Shown here: positions 18,037-26,315 of the stretch, piece after piece | Layout of the letters: every line of letters starts with the position of its first letter | How positions within the stretch are numbered: position 1 is the first letter of the stretch | NCBI RefSeq assembly: GCF_014636935.1 | Contig: NZ_BMES01000002.1 | Coordinates: 723,411 to 787,410, forward strand | From: Alsobacter metallidurans | GTDB taxonomy: Bacteria; Pseudomonadota; Alphaproteobacteria; Rhizobiales; Beijerinckiaceae | Direction of reading: 5' to 3' | Length of the DNA stretch: 64,000 bases | Notes under the pieces: generated by a model | What the model was told of the DNA's origin: nothing | What the model saw: the letters and a program-made list of their open reading frames with translations, nothing else | The model's database searches: none | Position numbers and translations under genes: made by a program

Positions 18037-18100
18037 AACCAAACCCGCTACGGGCCCGTATAGACCAGCATAAGATCAACCACGCCTGCCTCGAGGGTCC

Positions 18101-19402
18101 ATGCGCATCGCCATCATCGGAACCGGTATCTCCGGCAATGCAGCGGCCTACGCATTGGCGACCAGCACGGGACATCGCATCACCGTTTATGAACGGGACA
18201 TCCGGCCTGGCGGGCACTCGGCGACAGTGGACATCGACTACGACGGCGCCAGGATTGCCGTGGACACAGGGTTCATTGTCTACAACGAAGCCAACTACGA
18301 AAACCTGACGGCTCTCTTCGCCGAACTTGGCGTGAAGACCGAAGCGTCGGACATGAGCTTCGCGGTCTCGGCGCGGGGCGGCCGTTTCGAATGGTGCGGC
18401 CGCACCACCGACACCGCCAACGGCCTTTTCGCCCAACGCCGCAACCTGCTGTCGCCCGGTTACCTGCGCATGCTTGTCGAAGTGCTGCGCTTTAACCGGG
18501 TTGCGATCGAGGATCGCGAGGCGGGGCGCCTGAACTCGCTCAGCCTCGATCACTACGTCACCCTGCGCGGGTTCTCGAAGCGGTTTCGGGACGACTACCT
18601 GGTTCCCATGGGCGCGGCGATCTGGTCGATGTCGCCCCGCGCCATGCTGGCCTTCCCGGCCGAAAGCTTCATCGCATTTTTCCAGAATCACCACCTGCTG
18701 CAATGGGAGCGGCCGGTTTGGCGCACCGTGAACGGCGGAAGCCGATCCTATGTCGAGAAGATCACCGCGCCCTTCCGCGACCGGATCCGGCTGGGCTCGG
18801 CGGTGACGTCGGTGGTTCGGACCGGAACCGGCGTCGAGGTCACGGACGCCTCCGGCGAAGCTGAGCTTTACGACCATGTGATCTTCGCCGCCCACTCCGA
18901 CCAGACGCTCGCGATGCTGAAAGACGCCTCCCCGGACGAGGAGGCCGTGCTCGGGGCCGTGGGGTATCGCGAAAACGCCGTCTACCTGCACCGAGACCCA
19001 AGCCTGATGCCGCGGCGCCGCCGGGCGTGGTCGGCATGGAACGTGATGCAGAACGACGATCCCGACGCTGATCTCTGCGTCACTTACTGGATGAACCTGC
19101 TGCAGAACATCGACCCCGCGAAGCCGCTGTTCGTTACCCTGAATCCGCCCAAGCCGCCCAGGGATGACCTCACCTTCGCGCGTTTTGCATACGCTCATCC
19201 GCAATACGACACCGGCGCTCTCGCGGCGCAGAAGCGGCTTTCGGCGATCCAGGGTCAGAACCGCACCTGGTTCTGCGGCGCCTGGACCGCGCACGGCTTC
19301 CATGAGGATGGGCTAAAGTCGGGCCTCACGGTTGCGGAGGCGCTCGGCGCCAGCGTCTCGTGGCGCCGCTCGCCGACCGAGATCCTGCAGGCGGCCGAAT
19401 GA
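18101..19402 (+). CDS. FAD-dependent amine-oxidase-like protein (COG2907)
   Basis: 433 aa. The N-terminal dinucleotide-binding motif IAIIGTGISGNAAAYAL (residues 3-19) with the acidic end of beta2 (VYERD) and the GGHSATV stretch are those of the COG2907 NAD/FAD-binding proteins, a branch of the amine oxidase/phytoene desaturase fold. The C-terminal FAD-closing region has TWFCGAWTAHGFHEDGLKSG. Family members accompany DUF1365 and Cfa-like genes in many proteobacteria and are thought to modify membrane lipids; the exact reaction is not established for this protein. It overlaps the DUF1365 start by 4 bp (ATGA), so the two are translationally coupled. The gap to phr is 64 bp, without an obvious terminator. 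Confidence 0.9.
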   Translation: MRIAIIGTGISGNAAAYALATSTGHRITVYERDIRPGGHSATVDIDYDGARIAVDTGFIVYNEANYENLTALFAELGVKTEASDMSFAVSARGGRFEWCGRTTDTANGLFAQRRNLLSPGYLRMLVEVLRFNRVAIEDREAGRLNSLSLDHYVTLRGFSKRFRDDYLVPMGAAIWSMSPRAMLAFPAESFIAFFQNHHLLQWERPVWRTVNGGSRSYVEKITAPFRDRIRLGSAVTSVVRTGTGVEVTDASGEAELYDHVIFAAHSDQTLAMLKDASPDEEAVLGAVGYRENAVYLHRDPSLMPRRRRAWSAWNVMQNDDPDADLCVTYWMNLLQNIDPAKPLFVTLNPPKPPRDDLTFARFAYAHPQYDTGALAAQKRLSAIQGQNRTWFCGAWTAHGFHEDGLKSGLTVAEALGASVSWRRSPTEILQAAE

Positions 19403-20301
19403 GCATCCACTTCCCACCACCGAAGGAAGCAGCGTCGCTATACCGGGGTGGCGTGATGCACGCGCGCATGAAGCCGGTTGAGCACCGATTTTCATACGAG
19501 GTGTTCTCGCTTCTGATCGACCTTGATCGACTAGCGGAAGCGTCGCGCGCCAGCGTCTTCTTCTCGGTCGGCCGCTGGAACCTGCTGTCTTTCTGGCAGA
19601 AGGACCACGGCCCGCGGGATGGCTCGTCGCTGCGTGTCTATGTGGACCGCATCCTCGCCGAAGCAGGGCTGAGCCTGCCGGGCGGCAGAGTTCTCCTGCT
19701 CTGCTATCCCCGAATCGCCGGCATGGGGTTCAACCCACTGTCCGTCTACTTCGCCTACGCGGCGGACGGAGAACTGGCCGCCGCGATCTACGAGGTCCGC
19801 AACACCTTTGGCGAGCACCACACCTATGTGTGCCCGGTCGCCCCGGGCGAGCTCGGCCCGGAAGGACTGCGGCAAGAAAGGCGCAAGCTGTTCTACGTGT
19901 CGCCATTCAACGATCTCGACATGCGCTACCGGTTTCGCGTTCGCCCGCCAGGCGACACCATCGCGGTGCGGATCCTCGAAACAGACGACCAGGGCCCGCT
20001 GCTCGCCGCCACCTTCCAAGGCAAGCGCCGTCACTTGACGACTTCCTCGCTTCTGGCAGCATTGGCCCGGATTCCGGCTCTCACCCTCACGGTTATCGGC
20101 GGCATTCACTGGGAGGCGCTGCGCCTCTGGCTGAAGGGCATGCGGCTGGTGAAACGCCCGCCCGCGCCGCCGCCGCTGAGTTACGGCGACCGCATGGTCG
20201 GTTTCGACACGGTCGCGCGACCGCCGGAATCCGGCGCGCAAGAATTTGGCGCCCACGATACCGGCGCAAATGGGTTCGCTCCCTCGACGGCGCGGCCATG
20301 A
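19399..20301 (+). CDS. DUF1365 (COG3496) protein
   Basis: 300 aa, starting at the ATG that overlaps the previous stop. Family features are SLYRGGVMHARMKPVEHRFSY at the start, FNPLSVYFAY (about 116), YEVRNTFGEHHTYV (about 131-144), and KLFYVSPFNDLDMRYRF, all typical of DUF1365. The biochemical role of the family is unknown; it is nearly always encoded between a COG2907 flavoprotein and a Cfa-like methyltransferase, pointing to fatty-acyl or phospholipid modification. No signal peptide is evident. Confidence 0.9.
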   Translation: MSIHFPPPKEAASLYRGGVMHARMKPVEHRFSYEVFSLLIDLDRLAEASRASVFFSVGRWNLLSFWQKDHGPRDGSSLRVYVDRILAEAGLSLPGGRVLLLCYPRIAGMGFNPLSVYFAYAADGELAAAIYEVRNTFGEHHTYVCPVAPGELGPEGLRQERRKLFYVSPFNDLDMRYRFRVRPPGDTIAVRILETDDQGPLLAATFQGKRRHLTTSSLLAALARIPALTLTVIGGIHWEALRLWLKGMRLVKRPPAPPPLSYGDRMVGFDTVARPPESGAQEFGAHDTGANGFAPSTARP

Positions 20302-20330
20302 CATGACAACGAGCAGGACTCCCCCGCACC

Positions 20331-21581
20331 ATGCATGAGACGAATCCTGATCAACACGGTCCCCTCCGTCTAACGGCGGCGAACGTCGCCGAGGTCGCAC
20401 GCGATCTGCCGATGGCCGCCCGGCAGGCGCTCGCCTTTGCGACCAAGCTGGAGGTCGGCTCGCTCGAAATCCACCTGCCGGACGGCCGCGTGCTGCTGGC
20501 CCCTGGCTCGCGGCCCGGACCCGACGCGGTCATGCATATTCGCGACCTGAGCTTCGCGCGGCGGCTTCTGGAGGGCGGCGACATCGGAATCGCCGAGGCG
20601 TTTCTGAGCGGCGAATGGGAAACCCCGGACCTCACGCAGTTTCTCGAGCTCTTCTGCGCCAACCACCATCTCATCGCCAATATGCTGGAGGATCGGCCCC
20701 TCGTTCGTTTCTGGCAGCGCATGCGGCATTGGATGAACCGCAACACCAAGGCGGGCTCGAAGCGCAACATCCACGCGCATTATGACCTCGGGAACCGCTT
20801 TTACGAGTCCTGGCTCGACGGCTCGATGACCTATTCTTCGGCGCTCTACACCCAGGCGGGCGACGATCTCGCGACCGCCCAGCGGCGCAAATACGCCGCG
20901 CTCGCCGAAACGACGAGGATCGATCCGTCGCACCACGTGCTCGAGATCGGCTGCGGCTGGGGCGGCTTCGCCGAATTCGCCGCCAAGGACATCGGCTGTC
21001 GCGTCACGGGCCTGACGATCTCGCGCGAGCAGTTCCACTACGCGCAAAAGCGCATGTTCGAGCAGGGACTGAACGAACGCGTCGAGATCAAGCTTCAGGA
21101 CTATCGCGACGAGCGGGGCATGTATGACCGCATCGCTTCGATCGAGATGTTCGAGGCGGTCGGCAAGGAATACTGGCCGGTGTATTTCCGGCAGCTTTCC
21201 GAGCGGCTGAAGGCCGGGGGCGTCGCGGGCTTGCAGGTGATCACAATCCAGGATCGCTTGTTTGAAACATACACGCGCGAGGTCGACTTCATCCGCCGCT
21301 ACATATTTCCGGGCGGCATGCTGCCATCGCCGGGGATCCTGAAGAACCTCGGCGATAAGGCCGGCCTGGCGCTCAAGGACGAGCGGATCTTCGGCCTCGA
21401 TTACGCCGCGACCCTGGCCGAATGGCGCGAGCGCTTCCGCGCCGCGTGGCCGAGCCTCATGCCGCTCGGCTTCGACGAGCGCTTCCGCCGCATGTGGGAA
21501 TACTACCTCGCCTATTGCGAGGCCGGTTTCCGCTCCGGCAACATCGACGTCCGGCAGCTCGTCTACGCCAAAACCGCGTGA
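20331..21581 (+). CDS. Cfa-like SAM-dependent fatty-acyl methyltransferase
   Basis: 416 aa. Residues about 145-400 are a Mycolic_acid_cyclopropane-synthase (CMAS) domain with HAHYDLGNRFYESWLDGSM and the SAM loop VLEIGCGWGGFAEFA (203-217). It is homologous to cyclopropane-fatty-acid synthase, which methylates unsaturated acyl chains in membrane phospholipids. By my alignment from memory, two E. coli Cfa bicarbonate ligands are replaced: Cys139 by S170 (MTYSSALY) and His266 by I304 (LQVITI), while Glu239 is kept as E275. This suggests a non-cyclopropanating methylase, such as the one in furan fatty-acid synthesis, rather than true Cfa. It lies 29 bp after the DUF1365 gene and overlaps the MFS start by 4 bp. 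Confidence 0.88.
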   Translation: MHETNPDQHGPLRLTAANVAEVARDLPMAARQALAFATKLEVGSLEIHLPDGRVLLAPGSRPGPDAVMHIRDLSFARRLLEGGDIGIAEAFLSGEWETPDLTQFLELFCANHHLIANMLEDRPLVRFWQRMRHWMNRNTKAGSKRNIHAHYDLGNRFYESWLDGSMTYSSALYTQAGDDLATAQRRKYAALAETTRIDPSHHVLEIGCGWGGFAEFAAKDIGCRVTGLTISREQFHYAQKRMFEQGLNERVEIKLQDYRDERGMYDRIASIEMFEAVGKEYWPVYFRQLSERLKAGGVAGLQVITIQDRLFETYTREVDFIRRYIFPGGMLPSPGILKNLGDKAGLALKDERIFGLDYAATLAEWRERFRAAWPSLMPLGFDERFRRMWEYYLAYCEAGFRSGNIDVRQLVYAKTA

Positions 21582-22909
21582 GGGCGGATCGCGAACCGGG
21601 CGCCAGCCGGCTGCTGGCCTACGGGCTCCCTGCCCTGCCGCTGGCGATCCTCACTTTGCCCTTCTACGTCCTGACGCCGGCCTTCTACGCCGGCGACCTG
21701 GCGTTGCCGATCGCGGCTGTCGGGCAGGTTTTGATGCTGGTCCGCATCCTGGACGCCGCCAGCGATCCCCTCGTGGGGGTGCTGGCCGACCGCTTCAGAC
21801 CAAATTTTGGCAGGCGCCGGCTTTGGATCGTCTGCGCCGCGCCTCTGCTGGCCGCCGCAGCGTGGAAGATCTTCACGCCGCCGGCTGGCGCCGGGCTGTT
21901 GTATCTCGGCTTCTGGGGCGTGCTGCTTTCAATTGCCTGGACGGCGGTGCAGATTCCGTATCTGGCCTGGGGCGCCGAGCTGTCGCGGTCCTATGCGGGC
22001 CGCAACCGCGTCACCGCTTACCGGGAAGCCTTCACGGTCGTCGGGACCTTGCTGGCGCTGGTCCTGCCCGCGCTTCTGCCGAGCTTCGGCCTGAATGGCG
22101 ACCGCGCCGTGCTCGGCGCCTTCGCGGCAATTGTCGCTGTCGCGCTGCCGATGGCGGTGCTGCTCACCGTCGCGACGGTGCCGGAGCCGGAGGACCGCTC
22201 GCAGCGGCGCGGCTCCTGGCGCGAGGCCGCGACGGCGTTGCTGGCGAACCGCCCCTTCCTGCGGCTCGTGGCGGCCTTCCTGATCAACGGCCTCGCCAAC
22301 GGGCTGCCCGCGACGCTGTTCCTGTTCTTTGTGCGCCACCGGCTGGAGGCGCCGGATGAGGCCGGGCCACTGCTCGTGCTGTATTTCGTAGCCGGCGCGG
22401 CCGGCGTGCCGGCCTGGCTGTGGCTGGCGCGGCGCACCTCCAAGCACCGCGCCTGGGCGCTCGGCATGGGGCTCGCCTGCCTCGCCTTCGCGTTTGCGCC
22501 GATGCTGGCCGCGGGCGACGTATGGGCCTTTGCGGCGATCACGCTGGTGACCGGCCTGGCGCTGGGCGCCGACGTGATCCTCCCGGCCAGCATGCAGGCC
22601 GACGTCATCGACGTGGACACTGCCCGCACCGGCGAGGAGCGGACTGGCCTGTATCTCGCGTTCTGGGCGCTCGCCACCAAGCTTGCGCTGGCGGGCGCGG
22701 TCGGGATCGCGTTTCCGCTGCTCGGCGCGGCGGGTTTCGAGCCCGGCGCCGGCCGTTTCGAGCCAGCCGGGCTCACCATGCTGGCGTTTCTGTATGCAGG
22801 GCTTCCGGTGCTGCTGAAGCTCGGCGCCATCGCGCTGGTCTGGCGCTTTCCGCTGGACGCCGCCGGCCACGCCGAGCTCCGCGACGCGATCGAGGCGCGG
22901 CTCCGCTGA
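21578..22909 (+). CDS. MFS transporter, GPH/MelB-like family
   Basis: 443 aa from a GTG at 21578 that overlaps the TGA of the previous gene (GTGA); the frame is open further upstream inside the Cfa-like gene but that portion is hydrophilic and not family-like. About twelve hydrophobic segments are visible, with the MFS_2 loop DAASDPLVGVLADRF and RRRLWIV after helix 2, and YLAWGAELS near helix 4. GPH-family carriers are usually sugar:cation symporters, but this member sits in the lipid/oxidative-stress operon; in Rhodobacter the equivalent is part of the RpoE-controlled group. The substrate is unknown. It converges on the SDR gene with 3 bp between stops. Confidence 0.88.
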   Translation: MRADREPGASRLLAYGLPALPLAILTLPFYVLTPAFYAGDLALPIAAVGQVLMLVRILDAASDPLVGVLADRFRPNFGRRRLWIVCAAPLLAAAAWKIFTPPAGAGLLYLGFWGVLLSIAWTAVQIPYLAWGAELSRSYAGRNRVTAYREAFTVVGTLLALVLPALLPSFGLNGDRAVLGAFAAIVAVALPMAVLLTVATVPEPEDRSQRRGSWREAATALLANRPFLRLVAAFLINGLANGLPATLFLFFVRHRLEAPDEAGPLLVLYFVAGAAGVPAWLWLARRTSKHRAWALGMGLACLAFAFAPMLAAGDVWAFAAITLVTGLALGADVILPASMQADVIDVDTARTGEERTGLYLAFWALATKLALAGAVGIAFPLLGAAGFEPGAGRFEPAGLTMLAFLYAGLPVLLKLGAIALVWRFPLDAAGHAELRDAIEARLR

Positions 22910-22912
22910 GCC

Positions 22913-23713
22913 TCAGCCGCGGCCCGTATCGCTGGCCGTCACCTTGCCGACCAGCGGGAAATACAGCCAGTAGGGCAGAAGGTTCGCGGCCTTCAGGATC
23001 CACGACAGCCGGCGCGGGAAGGTGATCTCGAAGCCGCCCCGGGCCAACCCGTCGCAGATGCGCACCGCAGCTTTGTCGGCCGGGATGATGAACGGCATGG
23101 GAAAATCGTTCTTGGCCGTCAGCGGCGTGCCGACGAAGCCCGGGTTCACCACCTGGAGGGTGACGCCGGCCTTGTCGAGCGTGAATTTCAGGGCTTCGGC
23201 CATGTTGATCAACGCCGCCTTGGTGGCCCCATAGGCGGTGGACGACGGCAGGCCGCCATAGCCCGCCACGGAGGCGTTCACGGCGATCTGCCCCTTGCGG
23301 CGCGCCGTCATCAGCGGGATCAGGGCCGCGAGGCCGTTCACCGTGCCGCCTACATTGATGTCGAACGTCCGCATCACGAGGTCTGGATCGAAATCCGGCC
23401 CTTTCATCGGAAAAAAGGTGCCAGCGTTCAGGAAGGCGAGCACGATCGGCCCAGCCTGCGCCTCGATGGCCTCCACGGCCCCGACCAGCTCGTCTCGGCG
23501 AGTCACGTCCGCCGGATAGGCCAGGATGCGGCCGGGACCGGTCGCCTCGGCGGCAAGCTTCTCCAGCTCGTCCTTCCGACGCGCCGTAGCCGCAACCGTA
23601 AAGCCTCGCTTCGCCAGTTCGAGGCAGGTGGCGCGGCCGATGCCGGAACTCGCCCCGGTCACCCACGCGACCCCGTCCGCCGGCGTCGCCCGATACAGGC
23701 TCGACATGCTCAT
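22913..23713 (-). CDS. Short-chain dehydrogenase/reductase (COG0300)
   Basis: 266 aa classical SDR: NAD(P)-binding TGASSGIG (residues 19-26) followed by a basic ATARRKDE loop that suggests NADPH, LNAGTF, catalytic serine in VNASVAGYGG and the AYGATKAAL motif with catalytic Tyr and Lys, then NPGFVGTPLT. The C-terminus has hydrophobic segments that may contact membrane (RLSWILKAANLLPYWLYF). It is 55 bp downstream of the ChrR-like gene on the same strand and probably cotranscribed with it. Its family member accompanies the COG2907/DUF1365/Cfa group elsewhere. The substrate is unknown, plausibly an oxidised lipid product. Confidence 0.88.
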   Translation of the reverse strand: MSMSSLYRATPADGVAWVTGASSGIGRATCLELAKRGFTVAATARRKDELEKLAAEATGPGRILAYPADVTRRDELVGAVEAIEAQAGPIVLAFLNAGTFFPMKGPDFDPDLVMRTFDINVGGTVNGLAALIPLMTARRKGQIAVNASVAGYGGLPSSTAYGATKAALINMAEALKFTLDKAGVTLQVVNPGFVGTPLTAKNDFPMPFIIPADKAAVRICDGLARGGFEITFPRRLSWILKAANLLPYWLYFPLVGKVTASDTGRG

Positions 23714-23768
23714 CTCCGGTTTGACGTCACGGAGGCGCGCCCTTGCAAGGGTCCGCGCCGGGCCGGGC

Positions 23769-24428
23769 TCAATGCCCGGTAATGCGGCGCACGAAACGGG
23801 CGAGCGGCCCTGTCAGGCGCAACGGCGCGTCCGTCACCGCGAAGCAGATGCAATCCGGCCCGTCGTCCGCCTTCGGATGATGGTCGAGGTCGGCGTCCGC
23901 AATGGCGACGTCGCCGCGCCCGTAATGGCCCGTGACGTCCGAGAACGCCCCGCTGAGAACCAGCGTGACCTCGCTGCCCTCGTGCGTGTGCGACGGAATC
24001 GTCTTGCCGGCCCTGATGCGATAGAGGGTCGCCTCGGATCCATCCTCGGTCGGCAGGCGAAATTCCCGGATGCCCGGCAGCTTCAGCCGCCATGGAATCT
24101 CGTCGAGCGTCCGGCCGGTGAGCGCGCAGAGCGGCGGCGGAAGAACCGCGCAATGCGGCGGCTGGCGCACGGACTCGGGCTTCTCGGCCGCGGCGAAGAT
24201 CGCCGCGAGCTTGCGGTCGCGATCCGGCAGCGGCTGCCCAGGCATCTCCTCGAGCGCCTCGCCGCCGATCTGCTCGATGGCGCGCACGAAAGCGCGGCTC
24301 TCCGGCCTCAGATAGAGGTGAGCCGCCACGAGCTTGTGCAGGCTGGCCGGCAGACTGCCGGCCGCGTAGCCGACGAGCAACTCGTCCAGCCGCGATGTCG
24401 TTGGGGGCGTTTCAGCAAAAGAACTCAA
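23769..24428 (-). CDS. ChrR-like anti-sigma/cupin protein with degenerate zinc anti-sigma domain
   Basis: 219 aa from a TTG at 24428; this gives the family length (Rhodobacter ChrR is about 213 aa) and no ATG or GTG lies at the correct place. The N-terminal domain aligns with the ChrR zinc-binding anti-sigma domain (ELLVGYAAGSLPASL, LVAAHLYL), but of the four zinc ligands only H37 remains; the other three positions read S12, R41 and S44 instead of His, Cys and Cys. The C-terminal cupin keeps all expected metal ligands: H147, H149, E153 and H183 (PSHTHEGSE, DLDHHP). ChrR restrains the ECF sigma factor RpoE until singlet oxygen arises. No rpoE gene is adjacent. Upstream (24466-24495) is an ECF11-like promoter. 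Confidence 0.85.
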   Translation of the reverse strand: MSSFAETPPTTSRLDELLVGYAAGSLPASLHKLVAAHLYLRPESRAFVRAIEQIGGEALEEMPGQPLPDRDRKLAAIFAAAEKPESVRQPPHCAVLPPPLCALTGRTLDEIPWRLKLPGIREFRLPTEDGSEATLYRIRAGKTIPSHTHEGSEVTLVLSGAFSDVTGHYGRGDVAIADADLDHHPKADDGPDCICFAVTDAPLRLTGPLARFVRRITGH

Positions 24429-24465
24429 GGCAGGTCCCGTCGCGCTCCAGATTGAGCTTGTATAG

Positions 24466-24495
24466 CCCTTACGCCATGAGGATGCGATTGGATCA
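24466..24495 (-). promoter_or_regulatory. Candidate ECF11 (RpoE-type) promoter of the ChrR-like gene
   Basis: On the minus strand TGATCC (24495-24490) is followed after 18 bases by TAAGGG (24471-24466), 38 bases before the TTG start. TGATCC/TAAG are the elements I recall for Rhodobacter RpoE-dependent promoters; if the -10 is counted from CGTAAG, the spacing is 16. The match is by eye and I cannot score its chance frequency. Confidence 0.4.
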
Positions 24496-24626
24496 CGAAA
24501 CCGCGACTTCGGGCAAACCCGTACGAGCCCCGCCGCCGGCCAGGGCGCTTCCCGCTCCCCGAGAACTGGTCTAGCTTCGCGCCCCCGGGGCACGCCAGCC
24601 CGAAACTCGACCGCACGGGAACGCCG

Positions 24627-25340
24627 ATGCCCACCGACATGCTCTTTCGATCCGACGCCTACCTGCAATCCTGCGATGCGACCGTGGTGGCGGTAAACGA
24701 CCGCGGCGGCGTGATCCTTGATCGGACCGTGTTTTACCCGACTGGCGGCGGCCAGCCGGGCGACAAGGGCGCGCTCGTCACGGCCTCGGGCACGGAGATC
24801 CCGATCGAGACCGCCGTGTATGGCGAGGACAAGGGCACGATCGTGCATGTGCCGGCGGCGGGATCGGCTCTGCCGACGCCCGGCGAAAAGGTCACTGCCC
24901 GGCTCGACTGGAGCGTCCGGATGCCGCGCATGCGCATCCACACCGCCCTGCACCTTCTCACCACCGTGCTGCCCTACCCGGTGACCGGCGGCTCGATCGG
25001 CGATGGCGAAGGGCGGCTCGATTTCGACATCCCGGACGGCGGCCTCGACAAGGACGACATCGCCGCCAAGCTCGCCGAGAAGATCGCCCAGAACGCCGAC
25101 ATCCGCGAGCGCTGGATCACTGACGAGGAGCTCGAGGCCAATCCCGGCCTCGTGAAAACCATGTCGGTGAAGCCGCCGATGGGAACCGGCCGGGTCCGGC
25201 TGGTCGAGATCGTCGGCCTCGATCTTCAGCCCTGCGGCGGGACGCATGTCCGCAACACCGCTGAGATCGGCGGCGTCGCGGTCACCAACATCGAGAAAAA
25301 GGGCAAGCAGAACCGGCGCGTCCGGATCGCCCTCGTCTGA
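24627..25340 (+). CDS. Alanyl-tRNA editing protein (AlaX type)
   Basis: 237 aa free-standing editing domain related to the C-terminal part of alanyl-tRNA synthetase. The zinc-binding/catalytic motif is RIHTALHLLT (HxxxH, about residue 97), followed later by LQPCGGTHVRNTAEIGG with the third and fourth ligands (Cys and His). It hydrolyses mischarged Ser-tRNA-Ala or Gly-tRNA-Ala in trans. The N-terminal YPTGGGQPGDKG stretch is the second conserved block of this family. It is divergent from the ChrR-like gene, with a 198-bp region between them, and 30 bp before sseA on the same strand. Confidence 0.92.
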   Translation: MPTDMLFRSDAYLQSCDATVVAVNDRGGVILDRTVFYPTGGGQPGDKGALVTASGTEIPIETAVYGEDKGTIVHVPAAGSALPTPGEKVTARLDWSVRMPRMRIHTALHLLTTVLPYPVTGGSIGDGEGRLDFDIPDGGLDKDDIAAKLAEKIAQNADIRERWITDEELEANPGLVKTMSVKPPMGTGRVRLVEIVGLDLQPCGGTHVRNTAEIGGVAVTNIEKKGKQNRRVRIALV

Positions 25341-25370
25341 TCCCCCCGACCCTGCCAGGAGCTGTCGCCG

Positions 25371-26219
25371 ATGTCGGCCAACACGAATCTCGTTTCCACC
25401 GCGTGGCTGGAAGATCACCTCTCGGCGCCCGACCTCGTGGTCGTGGACGCCTCCTGGTACCTGCCGACGCAAGGGCGCGACGGCAAGGCCGAGTACGCGG
25501 CCGGCCACATCCCGGGTGCGGTGCATTTCGACATCGACGCGGTGTCGGACCACGACGACCCTCTGCCGCATATGCTGCCTCGGCCGGAGGAATTCGCCCG
25601 CCACATGGCGGCGCTCGGCATCGGCGACGGCATGCGGGTGGTGGTCTATGACGGCCTCGGGATGTTCGCCGCCCCACGCGTCTGGTGGATGCTGCACAGC
25701 TTCGGCGTGCGCGACGCGGCCGTGCTGGACGGCGGCGCGCCCAAGTGGAAGTCCGAGGGCCGGCCCTGGACGGACGAGCCCACGCGCCGCCGACCGGCCG
25801 TGTTCACGCCGCGCTTCGACCATGGCGCCGTGGCCAGCCGCGAGGATATCGCCCGCATGCTGGCGGCCGGCAGCCACCAGGTGGTGGACGCCCGCGCGGC
25901 GGACCGATTCCGCGGCGACGCGCCCGAGCCCCGGCCCGGCCTGAAAGCAGGCCACATGCCGGGCGCCCGCAACGTGCCGTGGACCGACATCGTCCGGAAC
26001 GGCGAGCTGAAAAGCCCTGAGGAGATTCGCGCCGCCTTCGAGCAGGCCGGCGTCGATCTGAAGCAGCCCATCGTCACCACGTGCGGCTCCGGCGTGTCGG
26101 CCGCGATCCTCACGCTGGCCCTCAACACCGCCGGCGTAAACACCAAGGCGCTGTATGACGGCTCCTGGGCCGAATGGGGCGGCCGCGACGACTGCCCGGT
26201 GGCGACCGGGCCGGCGTGA
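25371..26219 (+). CDS. sseA: 3-mercaptopyruvate sulfurtransferase
   Basis: 282 aa with two rhodanese domains. The N-terminal inactive domain includes VDASWYLPTQGRDG and EYAAGHIPGAVHFDIDAVSD; the C-terminal domain carries the active-site loop TTCGSGVSA (catalytic Cys about 242), whose CGSGVS form is diagnostic for mercaptopyruvate rather than thiosulfate sulfurtransferase. It transfers sulfur from 3-mercaptopyruvate to acceptors such as cyanide or thioredoxin. It follows the alanyl-tRNA editing gene by 30 bp and is probably cotranscribed. Confidence 0.94.
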   Translation: MSANTNLVSTAWLEDHLSAPDLVVVDASWYLPTQGRDGKAEYAAGHIPGAVHFDIDAVSDHDDPLPHMLPRPEEFARHMAALGIGDGMRVVVYDGLGMFAAPRVWWMLHSFGVRDAAVLDGGAPKWKSEGRPWTDEPTRRRPAVFTPRFDHGAVASREDIARMLAAGSHQVVDARAADRFRGDAPEPRPGLKAGHMPGARNVPWTDIVRNGELKSPEEIRAAFEQAGVDLKQPIVTTCGSGVSAAILTLALNTAGVNTKALYDGSWAEWGGRDDCPVATGPA

Positions 26220-26315
26220 CGCTTGGTTTTTCACCGGGAGCCTCCGTTTGCCCATTGATGCCTGCCGGCGCTGCGCGCCGCCGGGGATGAAGACTGAATG
26301 GTTCAACCTACTCCC

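Noticed and set aside
18001..18100. An ECF11 promoter before the COG2907 flavoprotein gene
   Set aside because: The nearest candidates (CGATCT with TAAAAC) have two mismatches and the wrong spacing. The gene may be transcribed from the phr promoter instead.
20331..21581. Naming the Cfa-like gene cfa
   Set aside because: Two bicarbonate-site residues are substituted, so cyclopropane formation is doubtful. The symbol would overstate the function.
23769..26306. An 845-codon minus-strand frame covering the chrR-like gene and the antisense of the alanyl-tRNA editing and sseA genes
   Set aside because: Only the last 219 codons resemble a protein family; the rest is antisense to two well-defined plus-strand genes. 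High GC leaves many long spurious frames.
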